64,000 bases of DNA from DASYRM01 sp035646375. GTDB taxonomy: Bacteria > Acidobacteriota > Vicinamibacteria > Vicinamibacterales > UBA2999. Position 1 is the stretch's first letter. Each line of letters starts with the position of its first letter. The stretch spans positions 5,293 through 69,292 of the forward strand of contig DASRPM010000104.1 of NCBI GenBank assembly GCA_035646375.1, given 5' to 3'. Made by a program: the position numbers and the translations under genes. The notes under the pieces are model-generated. The model saw only the letters and a list, made by a program, of their open reading frames with translations. It searched no databases and was not told the DNA's origin. This document shows, piece after piece, positions 16,167-25,290 of this stretch.

Positions 16167-16201
16167 CCTTAAGTCTTAAGCCCTAAGACCTGAGCCCTAA
16201 G
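16167..16201 (+). repeat. five tandem heptamers after the AI-2E-family gene
   Basis: CCTTAAG, TCTTAAG, CCCTAAG, ACCTGAG, CCCTAAG, each exactly seven bases, starting one base after the stop codon. The remaining 188 bases to the otsA-otsB start hold no recognised element except a TACCTT box six bases before that ATG. Confidence 0.75.
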
Positions 16202-16389
16202 GCCGGCAGATATACAGCTGAGTTTCATTGCAAGACATTCAAGCGCTTTCTGCCCGAGGTTCTGCAACTCGGCCGTTGATGTGGCCGTGCTGGGGCCCGC
16301 GATCGCCCGATTTCCCAGCCAACTGAGGCGCGTCATATCCCCTTGGTACCGGATGGATCGGGTACGCGCGTTGCCTCTACCTTTCGGCG

Positions 16390-18629
16390 ATGCTGCACGT
16401 CCAGCCGCCTCATCCGATATCCGGCCTGGCGACGAGCGCTGTCGCCGAACTCCCCACGACAGGCCGCGTCCTGATCGTGTCGAATCGCCTCCCCGTCACG
16501 GTGCAGGAGTCGGCGGGTGGCGTCGAGGTGGTGCCGTCCGCCGGCGGCCTGGCGAGCGGCCTGCGCGGCTACTATCAATCGGCCGCGGCCACTTGGATCG
16601 GTTGGCCGGGACCCATGTCACCGGCGGCCTCGCGCGGCGGCCGGCGAAGCCTCGAGGCGCAGCTCAGTGCGCACAACCTCAAGCTGGTCGATCTGGATCA
16701 GCGCGACGTCGAGGAGTACTACGACGGGTTCTCCAACGGCGTCATCTGGCCCCTGTTCCACTACCTGCTGGATCGCCTGCCGCTGCGCACGCAGAACTGG
16801 GATGCCTATCGCCGCGTGAACCAGCGGTTTGCCGACGCGATCGTGGACGAACTGCGGCCTGGCGAACTGGTGTGGGTGCACGACTACCATCTGATGCTCG
16901 TGCCGGGACTCGTGCGCGAGCGCCGGCCCGACGCGCGCATCGGATTCTTCCTGCACATTCCGTTTCCGTCGGCGGAGGTGTTCCGCATCCTGCCGTGGCG
17001 GCGCGAGCTGCTCATGGGTGTGCTGGGCGCCGACCTGGTTGGTTTCCACACGCCGTCGTACGCGGGCCACTTCGCGGCGGCGGTACATGCGCAGTGCGGG
17101 CTCGACGCCTCGCACGACCGCGTGCGGGTGGAAGGCCGCACCGTGCGGCTCGGCCACTTTCCGATGGGCCCCGACGTCGAGCAGTTCGAGCGGCTGGCTC
17201 GCGACCAGGCGGTCCGCGAGGAGACAGCGCGTCTGCGCGAGGAGTCGCGCGGCCGTTTCCTGTTCCTGGGCGTCGATCGGCTCGACTACACGAAGGGCAT
17301 CCCGCGGCGGCTGGTCGCCTTCGAGCGGCTGCTGCAGCGCGACCCGAGCCTGCGCGACAAGGTGCGGCTGGTGCAGCTTGCCGTGCCGTCACGCAGTGGA
17401 GTGCGCGAGTATGCGAGCTTCCGCAAGCAGGTCGAGGAGCTCGTGGGCCGCATCAACGGCTCCCTGGGCACGCTCGACTCGGTGCCGATCCACTACCTGC
17501 ACCAGACGGTCACGCCCGAGCAGCTCACGGCGCTCTACTGTGCGGCCGACGCGATGCTGGTGACGCCGCTTCGCGACGGCATGAACCTCGTGGCCAAGGA
17601 ATACATCGCTGCGCGGGCGGACGAAGACGGCGTGCTTTTGCTCAGCGAGTTCGCGGGCGCGGCCGAGGAGCTCGGCGAGGCGGTGATCATCAACCCGTAC
17701 GACGAGAACGGGATGGCCGACAGCATGGCGCACGCCATGGCGATGGGCCGGCCCGAGCGCACCGCGCGCATGCGCGCCCTGCGCCGGCGCGTGCTGTCGC
17801 GCCCGGTCAACGACTGGGCCCAGCGCTTCCTGGAGGCCGTCACCGAGGCCGCCGAGTCGCGCGGCGGCCCGGAGCAGCTCACCGATCCGAACGAGATCGA
17901 AGGGTTGATGCGGCGCGTCACCAGCGCCGCCCGCGTAGTGCTGGTGCTCGATTACGACGGCACGCTCGTGGGGCTGCGCGAGATGCCCGAGCTGGCGACG
18001 CCCGACGCCGGGCTGCTCGGGCTGCTCACCGTGCTCTCGACGACGTGCGACGTGCACCTGGCGAGCGGCCGGCCGCGTGAGGTGATCGACGGCTGGTTCG
18101 GCAACCTGCCGGTCGGCCTCTGGGCCGAGCACGGGTTGTGGTATCGGCCGGCCCCCGGCGAGCCGTGGCAGAAGCGCGCCGACGTGCCCACGGACTGGAT
18201 GCCGGGCATCCGCAAGCGGATGGAAGGCTTCGTGGCCCTCGCGCCCGGCGCGCGGATCGAGGAGAAGTCGGCCTCGCTCGCCTGGCACTACCGCATGGTC
18301 GAGCCGGGAACCGGCGAGGCACAGGCCGCCGCCCTGCGGCGTGAGCTCGAACGGCTCGTGGCGGGCCGCCCCTTCGAGGTCATCGAAGGGCACAAGGTGA
18401 TCGAAGTGCGCCAGGCGGCCGTGGACAAGGGCTCGGTGGTCCGCGAGGTCGTGGCGCGCGCGCCCGAAGGCGCACTCATCGTCGCCATCGGTGACGACCG
18501 TACCGACGAGGACATGTTCGCGGCGCTCCCCCCCGGAGGCGTGGCGATTCGCGTTGGCGGCGGCGATTCTGCCGCACCCTATCGTCTCGACTCTCCGACC
18601 GCGGTGCGTGCGCTCCTCGGGGCCCTCAC

Positions 18630-18633
<4 letters not shown>
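16390..18633 (+). CDS. otsA-otsB: fused trehalose-6-phosphate synthase / trehalose-6-phosphate phosphatase
   Basis: A 747-residue bifunctional enzyme making trehalose from UDP-glucose and glucose-6-phosphate, then dephosphorylating it. The GT20 synthase domain is about residues 25-490: SNRLPVT, GGLASGL, WIGWPG, VHDYHLML, FFLHIPFPS, GVDRLDYTKGIP, RDGMNLVAKEY and LSEFAGAAEEL all match OtsA. The HAD phosphatase domain is about 510-745: DYDGTLV (nucleophile Asp), ASGRPREV, EHGLW, EEKSASLAWHYR and GDDRTDEDMF. Fusions of this order are common in eukaryotes and known in some bacteria. Its stop overlaps the treS start as GTGA. The trehalose role points to osmotic or desiccation stress. Confidence 0.95.
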
Positions 18634-20267
<1,634 letters not shown>

Positions 20268-20345
20268 AGTACGCACGCGAGACGGCTTGAAAGGCTGAGC
20301 GTGGATTTGACTTGCCTTCGTCAATCGGCCTTTCGAGCCGGCTCC

Positions 20346-20364
20346 GCCCGCCCGAAGGGCGGGC
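20346..20364. repeat. GC hairpin, arms GCCCGCCC/GGGCGGGC
   Basis: A perfect 8-bp stem with a three-base GAA loop, in the gap after treS. The same arms occur at 35252-35270 with loop TGC, and a near-copy at 6192-6209. It may end treS transcription, but no T-run follows. Confidence 0.55.
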
Positions 20365-20378
20365 CAGCAAAGACTGTC

Positions 20379-20423
20379 CTAGCGAGGCGAAGCCTGTTTC
20401 GCTTCGAGGCGGAGCCTCGCTAG
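20379..20423 (+). promoter_or_regulatory. hairpin covering the ribosome-binding site of the glycosyltransferase gene
   Basis: CTAGCGAGGC (20379-20388) is complementary to GCCTCGCTAG (20414-20423), with further inner pairing (GAAGC with GCTTC). The right arm contains the last G of the GGAG at 20411-20414 and the first base of the GTG start at 20423. The folded RNA should hide the start, so it may gate translation. Confidence 0.5.
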
Positions 20424-21685
20424 TGGATGAGAGCCTCCTATCGGACGACCTGTTGCGGCAGCTGGTCGCCACCGGCCACGTCGATATCCTGGTCGGGGTG
20501 CCGACGCTCAACAACGCGTCCACCGTCGTGGATGTCGTTCGCGCGGCGCAGGCCGGCATCGGCAAGTACTTTCCGCGCGCGCGCGCGCTCATCTTCAACG
20601 CCGACACCGGGTCGGACGACGGGACGCCGACGCTGGTGCGCGACGCCACGACCGACGACACCGGGACCGTCAGCGCGTCGAAGCCGCTGCGCACGACTCA
20701 TCGCATCACGACGCCGTATCACGGGCTGCCCGGCAAGAGCAGTGCGATGCGCATGATCTTCGCGGTGGCCGACCTGCTGTCGGCCGACGCCGTGGTGGCG
20801 CTCGATCCCAACGTGACGAGCGTCACGCCGGACTGGATTCCCGCGCTCGTGAGCCCGGTGCTGGACGGGCGTGCCGATCTGGTGGCGCCGCGGTATCCCC
20901 GCGCCGTGGCCGATGCGCCGCTCGTCACACAGCTCGTGCGCCCGCTCGTCCGCGCCGCCTACGGCTGGACGCTATACGAGCCGCTGATGGGGGAGTTCGG
21001 CTGCTCGCGGCAGTTCGCCACGCACTGTCTCGACGTGTCGACCTGGGGCACCGCCATGACGCCGGACGGCGTGGACCTGTGGCTGGCCACCGAGGCGCTG
21101 GCCAAGGGCTTCCGTCCCGCACAGGCCGCGGTCGGCCCGCGCCTGGTCGGACCGTCGCGCAAGCGGCCGGCGCTGCCGGACGTGTTCCAGCAGGTGCTGG
21201 ACGCCGTGTGTGCGTGCCTCGAGCTCCACGACGGCTACTGGCTGATGCGCGGCCAGGCCGATGCGGTGCCGTGCTTCGGCACCATGGGCGGGGCCGTGGA
21301 CATCGGCCCGCGCCCCGACGTGGCGGGCATGGCCGTGGCCTTCGCGCGCGACGTTGCGGCGCTGCACCCGGTGCTCGCAACGATTCTCAGCGGGCCCACG
21401 CTGGCCGGCGTGACCTTGGCGTCGGCGGCGCCGTCGCGGCTCCGCTATGACGACGACCTCTGGGCCGCGACGGTGTTCGAGTTCGTGCTCGCGTATCACC
21501 GTGCCGTGATGACGCGCGAGCACGTGACCCGGACTTTGTTGCCGCTCTATCTCGGCCGGACCGCGGCGTTCCTGCTGGAGCACGCCTCGTCGGGACCGGC
21601 CACCGTGGACGCCGCGCTCGAATCGCTGTGTCTGGCGTTCGAGCGCGCCAAGCCGTCCGCGGCCGCGCGGTGGAAGAAAGTATGA
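20423..21685 (+). CDS. GT-A fold glycosyltransferase, GT81-like (compatible-solute type)
   Basis: A 420-residue glycosyltransferase with a GT-A fold. LVGVPTLNNASTV near residue 20, NADTGSDDGTP near 53 and the metal-site region VALDPNVTS near 125 resemble glucosyl-3-phosphoglycerate and mannosylglycerate synthases (GT81/GT78). The conserved block with YEPLMGEFGCSR near residues 180-195 and the late Tyr/His-rich region fit that group. The classic DxD appears as DPN, so specificity is uncertain. The GTG at 20423 was chosen for its GGAG eight bases upstream; the frame is open to 20312. Its position after otsA-otsB and treS favours synthesis of a sugar-based compatible solute. Confidence 0.7.
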   Translation: MDESLLSDDLLRQLVATGHVDILVGVPTLNNASTVVDVVRAAQAGIGKYFPRARALIFNADTGSDDGTPTLVRDATTDDTGTVSASKPLRTTHRITTPYHGLPGKSSAMRMIFAVADLLSADAVVALDPNVTSVTPDWIPALVSPVLDGRADLVAPRYPRAVADAPLVTQLVRPLVRAAYGWTLYEPLMGEFGCSRQFATHCLDVSTWGTAMTPDGVDLWLATEALAKGFRPAQAAVGPRLVGPSRKRPALPDVFQQVLDAVCACLELHDGYWLMRGQADAVPCFGTMGGAVDIGPRPDVAGMAVAFARDVAALHPVLATILSGPTLAGVTLASAAPSRLRYDDDLWAATVFEFVLAYHRAVMTREHVTRTLLPLYLGRTAAFLLEHASSGPATVDAALESLCLAFERAKPSAAARWKKV

Positions 21686-21695
21686 GGGCACTCAC

Positions 21696-22397
21696 ATGAC
21701 TCAGATGGTCGCGGAAGCGGTGCGTCAGGCGGGCGTGAACTTCATGGACTCGGTAGCCACGCTGCTGCCGCGCATCCTGATCACGGCGGCCATCGTCGCC
21801 GTCGGCTGGGTGATCGCGTGGGCGCTCAAATGGGCGGTGCGCTGGATCCTGATCTGGTCGCGCTTCAACCACGGGTGCGAGCGCATCGGCGTGTCCGCCG
21901 TGCTCAAGACGGCCGATCTCCCGGCGCCCGACATCCTGGTGAGCCTGATCGTGTTCTGGCTCGTCTGGGTGGGGTTCCTGCTCTCGGGGGTGGACGTGCT
22001 CGGCTTCACCGCCCTCGAGGGAATGGTGCGCAACTTCGCGGTGTTCGTCCCGCGCCTGCTGGTCGCCATCGTCATCCTGGTGCTGGGCGTCGTGTGCGCC
22101 AACTTCGCCTGGCGTGCCACGTTGATTGCCGCGGTGAACGCCCGGGTGCCGTCGCCACGCGTCGTCAGCGGCGCGGTGCGCGCGCTGGTGCTCATCCTCG
22201 CCGGGGCGATGGCGCTCGACCAGATCGCGCTGGCACGCACCATCGTGCTCACCGCGTTCGCGATTGCGTTCGGTGCCGTGATGCTGGGGCTGGCGATCGC
22301 GTTCGGCGTCGGCGGCGGTGGCATCGCCCGCCGCATCCTCGACCACTGGTTCCCGGAGCACCCCCCGTCGGAGCGGGAGGAGTTCCGGCACTTATAG
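21696..22397 (+). CDS. MscS-related membrane protein (conserved TM-helix repeats, no beta domain)
   Basis: A 233-residue membrane protein with about five transmembrane helices (residues 20-55, 80-105, 115-145, 160-180, 185-215). The segments with VPRLLVAIVILVLGVV and AIAFGAVMLGLAIAFGVGGG match the conserved TM-helix repeat found at the N-terminus of some small-conductance mechanosensitive channels. The MscS beta and C-terminal domains are absent, so a gated channel cannot be assumed. It begins ten bases after the glycosyltransferase stop and is probably in the same operon, consistent with osmotic stress. Its stop lies in a nonamer array and overlaps the convergent kinase stop by six bases. 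Confidence 0.75.
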   Translation: MTQMVAEAVRQAGVNFMDSVATLLPRILITAAIVAVGWVIAWALKWAVRWILIWSRFNHGCERIGVSAVLKTADLPAPDILVSLIVFWLVWVGFLLSGVDVLGFTALEGMVRNFAVFVPRLLVAIVILVLGVVCANFAWRATLIAAVNARVPSPRVVSGAVRALVLILAGAMALDQIALARTIVLTAFAIAFGAVMLGLAIAFGVGGGGIARRILDHWFPEHPPSEREEFRHL

Positions 22398-23918
22398 GCC
22401 GGGTAGACCGGGTGGGCCCGGTGGGGTACGCGGTTGCGGCTCTTCAGGCCGACCGCGACTGCCAGACTCCAATCCCGCGGCTCTTGCCGTGGACGGCTCG
22501 ATGAACGCGAACGCGATCGTCACGGCGACGGCGAGCGCCAGCAGCACCACGTCGAGCGCCGACTGCGCGGCCACGAGGCCGGCACCAACCACCAGCGACA
22601 CGACGAGCAGGATATCCGCGAGGCGGATGAACGGCGCCGATCGGCTCCGCGCCCACACGAGCTCGCCGGCGTGCTGGCCCGACATGAACCACAGGTGGAG
22701 CCGGAGCATGCTCGCCATCAGCGCCGCGATCGCGGTGGCGATGAAGAATCCACGGCCTTCCAGACCGCCAATCTGGCCGCGCGCCAGCCACGCCGGGATC
22801 AGCATCGCGGCATAGGCGACGGCGGCCGCGCCCTGGTGAAATTCCCACCAGAATCGCGCCGAGCGCCCGGGCACGACCGCGGCTCCGGACTGGACGCTCG
22901 CCGTTCCCGCCAGCCCTTCCAGCGCGGCCACCAGTTCGTGCGCGTCGGCGAAGCGCCTGGTTGGATCGGGTTGCCGCGCGCGATCGGCAATGCGCTGGAG
23001 CGGTGGCTCCACGGCTGGAGCGCTCGCGCCCGCCACGAGCGGGTGCCGTCCGGACAGCATCTCCGCCAGGATGACGCCGAACGCGAAGATGTCGGTGCGC
23101 GCGTCGGGAACGCCGCCCACGAGCTGCTCGGGCGCCATGTAGGCCGGCGTGCCGATCATCGAGCCGTCGCGCGTGAGCTTGGTGTGGTGCGTGCCGCCAG
23201 GGCTCTCGAGCCATGCGATGCCGAAGTCCACGATCTTCGCCGTGCCGCCCGGCCCCACCACGATGTTCTCGGGCTTCAAATCGCGATGAATCACGCCGGC
23301 GTCGTGCGCGGCTCGCAGGCCTCGCGCCACGTGCAGCGCGATCTCGCGCGCGGTCCTCACGTCGATCGGCCCCTCGTCGATCAGCGTGCGCAGCGTGCGG
23401 CCGTCGAGGAACTCCGACGCCAGCAGCAGGTGCCCTTCCACCTCTTCCAGCGAAAACACGGTGGCCACTGCCGGGTCGGTGATGGTGGCGGCGGCGCGCG
23501 CCTCGCGTTTCAGCCGTTCGCGCAGCTCGGGGTTGCCGGCCAGCGACGCTGGCAGCGACTTCAGGGCGACGTTGCGACGGAGCCGCCGATCGGTGGCGAG
23601 GTACACCACGCCCATGCCGCCGCGGCCGATCGCCCGGATGATCTCGAACTCGCCCACTCGATCGCCGGGCCCCCAGGCGGCGCCGTCCGGCTCGCCCTCG
23701 GGCAACGCGGCGAGCGCCACGTCTTCGGGGTCGACCTGCGCCGGCTGATCGAGGAACCCGCCGAGCGTGTCGAACGAGTGCAGCAGCCGCTCGGCGTCCG
23801 CCAGCAGCGCCGCGTCGCCGCCGCATTCCGCGCGCAGCCAGGCGGTGCGCGCCTCGGCGGGACGCTCCAGCGCGCCGTTGAACAGCCCCTTGATCTGGCT
23901 CCAGCGCTGCGGATTCAC
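22392..23918 (-). CDS. membrane serine/threonine protein kinase
   Basis: A 508-residue Hanks-type kinase. The N-terminal 80 residues (WSQIKGLFNGALE, ECGGDAALLADAERLL) are the lead-in usual for acidobacterial kinases coupled to ECF factors. The kinase domain is about 85-345: GRGGMGVVY, VALKSLP, HRDLKPENI, DFGIAW, GTPAYMAPEQ and DIFAFGVIL are all intact. Four transmembrane helices follow (about 365-470), with no extracellular sensor domain. The GTG start overlaps the stop of the sigma-factor gene as GTGA. The C-terminal tail RTPPGPPGLPGL is encoded by nonamer repeat DNA. It probably phosphorylates its partner sigma factor or other targets. Confidence 0.9.
   Translation of the reverse strand: MNPQRWSQIKGLFNGALERPAEARTAWLRAECGGDAALLADAERLLHSFDTLGGFLDQPAQVDPEDVALAALPEGEPDGAAWGPGDRVGEFEIIRAIGRGGMGVVYLATDRRLRRNVALKSLPASLAGNPELRERLKREARAAATITDPAVATVFSLEEVEGHLLLASEFLDGRTLRTLIDEGPIDVRTAREIALHVARGLRAAHDAGVIHRDLKPENIVVGPGGTAKIVDFGIAWLESPGGTHHTKLTRDGSMIGTPAYMAPEQLVGGVPDARTDIFAFGVILAEMLSGRHPLVAGASAPAVEPPLQRIADRARQPDPTRRFADAHELVAALEGLAGTASVQSGAAVVPGRSARFWWEFHQGAAAVAYAAMLIPAWLARGQIGGLEGRGFFIATAIAALMASMLRLHLWFMSGQHAGELVWARSRSAPFIRLADILLVVSLVVGAGLVAAQSALDVVLLALAVAVTIAFAFIEPSTARAAGLESGSRGRPEEPQPRTPPGPPGLPGL
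22394..22429 (+). repeat. nonamer array shared by two convergent gene ends
   Basis: ATAGGCCGG, GTAGACCGG, GTGGGCCCG, GTGGGGTAC. The first unit contains the stop of the MscS-like gene. The whole array is translated on the minus strand as the last residues of the kinase. Confidence 0.65.
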
Positions 23919-24469
23919 TCCGCCCCGCCTTCGAGCGCCTGCTTGAGCCAGGCGCGCGCCATGGCCCATTGCCGCTTCACCGTCGCCGGCGACACGCCCA
24001 CGGCCTCGGCGGTCTCCTCGACGGTGAGGCCGCCGAAGTAGCGCAGCTCCACGATCCGCGCCTGCTCGGGATCGAACGCCGCGAGACGGCTCAGCGCCTG
24101 GTCGAGCGCGATCACGTCCACGTCACCGGGGCGGTCGGCGTCGGGGCGCTCGAACTCGGGACGCACGGCCGCCGGCGGCGCGCTGATGTCGTTGAGCGTC
24201 ACCTGATGGCCGCCGCCGTCGCGCTTGGCGGCGTGCCGGGCGCGGGCGCGCTGCACGAGGATCTGACGCATCGAGAGCGCCGCGATCGCCAGGAAGTGCG
24301 TGCGGTTCTGGAACTCGCGCGAGCGCTCGGCGGCCAGGCGCACGAACGCTTCGTTGACCAGCCCCGTGGCCTGCAGGGTCTGGCCGGGACGCTCGCGGCC
24401 CATGTAGCGGGCCGCGATGCGGCGCAGCTCGTCGTAGACGAGCGGCATGAGTTCGTGGTGCGCTTTCAA
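23915..24469 (-). CDS. ECF sigma factor paired with a kinase (TIGR02999-like)
   Basis: A 184-residue RNA polymerase sigma factor of the ECF-like group common in Acidobacteriota and Planctomycetota. Region 2 is about residues 5-75 (LVYDELRRIA, LVNEAFVRL, THFLAIAALSMRQIL). Region 4 is about 125-180 (FDPEQARIVELRYFGG, then TVEETAEAVGVSPATVKRQW, the helix-turn-helix). No anti-sigma gene is present; the adjacent kinase overlaps by GTGA, and phosphorylation-controlled ECF factors are known (EcfP/PknT in Vibrio). The start is TTG, chosen because GGAGG lies seven bases upstream and the resulting N-terminus fits the family. Confidence 0.9.
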   Translation of the reverse strand: MKAHHELMPLVYDELRRIAARYMGRERPGQTLQATGLVNEAFVRLAAERSREFQNRTHFLAIAALSMRQILVQRARARHAAKRDGGGHQVTLNDISAPPAAVRPEFERPDADRPGDVDVIALDQALSRLAAFDPEQARIVELRYFGGLTVEETAEAVGVSPATVKRQWAMARAWLKQALEGGAE

Positions 24470-24512
24470 TGTCGAGCCTCCGCCGTGGAGCCATCCGGCT
24501 TCGGCTCGACAT
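24469..24512 (-). promoter_or_regulatory. 10-bp inverted repeat at the sigma-factor start
   Basis: ATGTCGAGCC (24469-24478) and GGCTCGACAT (24503-24512) are perfect inverted copies 24 bases apart. On the minus strand one arm covers part of the GGAGG ribosome-binding site and abuts the TTG start. It could be an operator (autoregulation) or an RNA hairpin that hides the start. Confidence 0.45.
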
Positions 24513-24526
24513 GGCAGTGTCTCTTT

Positions 24527-24608
24527 GCCCCCGCTTCGCGGGGGCTGGACGTCTTGAAGGGCGGGACGTGGCGGTTAACCATTCGAATTGGCCCGCCCTC
24601 AAGACGTC
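24527..24608 (-). terminator. two hairpins between the cyclophilin and sigma-factor genes
   Basis: 24527-24545 is a perfect 8-bp GC hairpin (GCCCCCGC, TTC, GCGGGGGC). 24548-24565 and 24592-24608 are a 17-18 base inverted repeat with a single-base bulge and a 26-base AT-richer loop containing GGTTAACC. They lie downstream of the cyclophilin gene (minus) and upstream of the sigma factor, so they may end one unit and frame the promoter of the next. Confidence 0.5.
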
Positions 24609-24643
24609 GGTGTCGCTGGCAGCAGCGCAGAGCGGGGGGCGCG

Positions 24644-25159
24644 CTATGTGCGCGTGATCTTAATGGAGTTGATGACGATGTCCTTCACCGGGCGATCCTG
24701 GCGGCCCGTCGGCGTGCTCCCGATCCGGCGCACGACCTCCATCCCCTCGGTCACCTCGCCGAACACCGAGTGCTTGTTGTCGAGATGCGGCGTCGGCCCC
24801 AAGGTGATGAAGAACTGGCTGCCGTTGGTGTTGGCACCCGCGTTGGCCATCGACAGGATGCCGGCCTTGGTGTGCCGCAGCGACGGGTGGAATTCGTCCT
24901 TGAACTGGTAGCCGGGCCCGCCAATGCCCTTGCCGAGCGGATCCCCGCCCTGAATCATGAAGCCCTCGATCACGCGGTGGAAGACGATGCCGTCGTAGAA
25001 CGGCGTGTTCGTCATCTTCTCCTGCGTGCCGGGGTGGGTCCACTCCTTGGTCCCCTCGGCGAGGCCGACGAAGTTGGCCACCGTTTCCGGCGTCTCCTGA
25101 TCGAACAGGCGTACCTTGAAGCTGCCTTCGGTCGTTGCGAACTCAGCGTGCACAGCCAC
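24644..25159 (-). CDS. cyclophilin-type peptidyl-prolyl cis-trans isomerase
   Basis: A 171-residue single-domain cyclophilin catalysing proline isomerisation. The signature is complete: FYDGIVFHRVIEGFMIQGGD (active-site Arg in FHRVI), QFKDEFHPSL, ILSMANAGANTNGSQFFIT, and HLDNKHSVFGEV. No signal peptide is seen, so it should be cytosolic. The GTG start has GGAGG just upstream. It appears to be a stand-alone gene, followed by hairpins and divergent from glgB across a heptamer array. Confidence 0.95.
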   Translation of the reverse strand: MAVHAEFATTEGSFKVRLFDQETPETVANFVGLAEGTKEWTHPGTQEKMTNTPFYDGIVFHRVIEGFMIQGGDPLGKGIGGPGYQFKDEFHPSLRHTKAGILSMANAGANTNGSQFFITLGPTPHLDNKHSVFGEVTEGMEVVRRIGSTPTGRQDRPVKDIVINSIKITRT

Positions 25160-25180
25160 GTGGATCCTCCGCCCCTATGG

Positions 25181-25265
25181 TAGCTGGTAGCTGGTAGCTG
25201 GTAGCCAGTAGCCAGTAGCTGGCATTGGCCCAAAAGGCTACCCGCTACGAGCTACCGGCTACCAG
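25181..25265. repeat. inverted pair of heptamer arrays (TAGCTGG type)
   Basis: Three TAGCTGG, two TAGCCAG and one TAGCTGG follow each other exactly from 25181 to 25222. After a 15-base spacer come CTACCCG, CTACGAG, CTACCGG, CTACCAG (25238-25265), which are complementary-strand versions. The array fills the divergent gap between the cyclophilin gene and glgB and could form a long imperfect hairpin. Confidence 0.75.
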
Positions 25266-25277
25266 CTAGAAGGCCGG

Positions 25278-25283
25278 TACAAT
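25278..25283 (+). promoter_or_regulatory. -10-like TACAAT box for glgB
   Basis: TACAAT ends seven bases before the ATG at 25291, and there is no Shine-Dalgarno, so the mRNA is probably leaderless. A -35 would fall in the heptamer array, and none is convincing. Confidence 0.4.
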
Positions 25284-25290
25284 TGCACCA

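Noticed and set aside
16281..18080. A 599-residue plus-strand frame over otsA-otsB
   Set aside because: Arg/Ala/Gly-rich frame shadow; the other frame shows all OtsA and OtsB motifs.
25181..25265. CRISPR-like short repeat array
   Set aside because: Units are contiguous heptamers with no spacers and no cas genes nearby.
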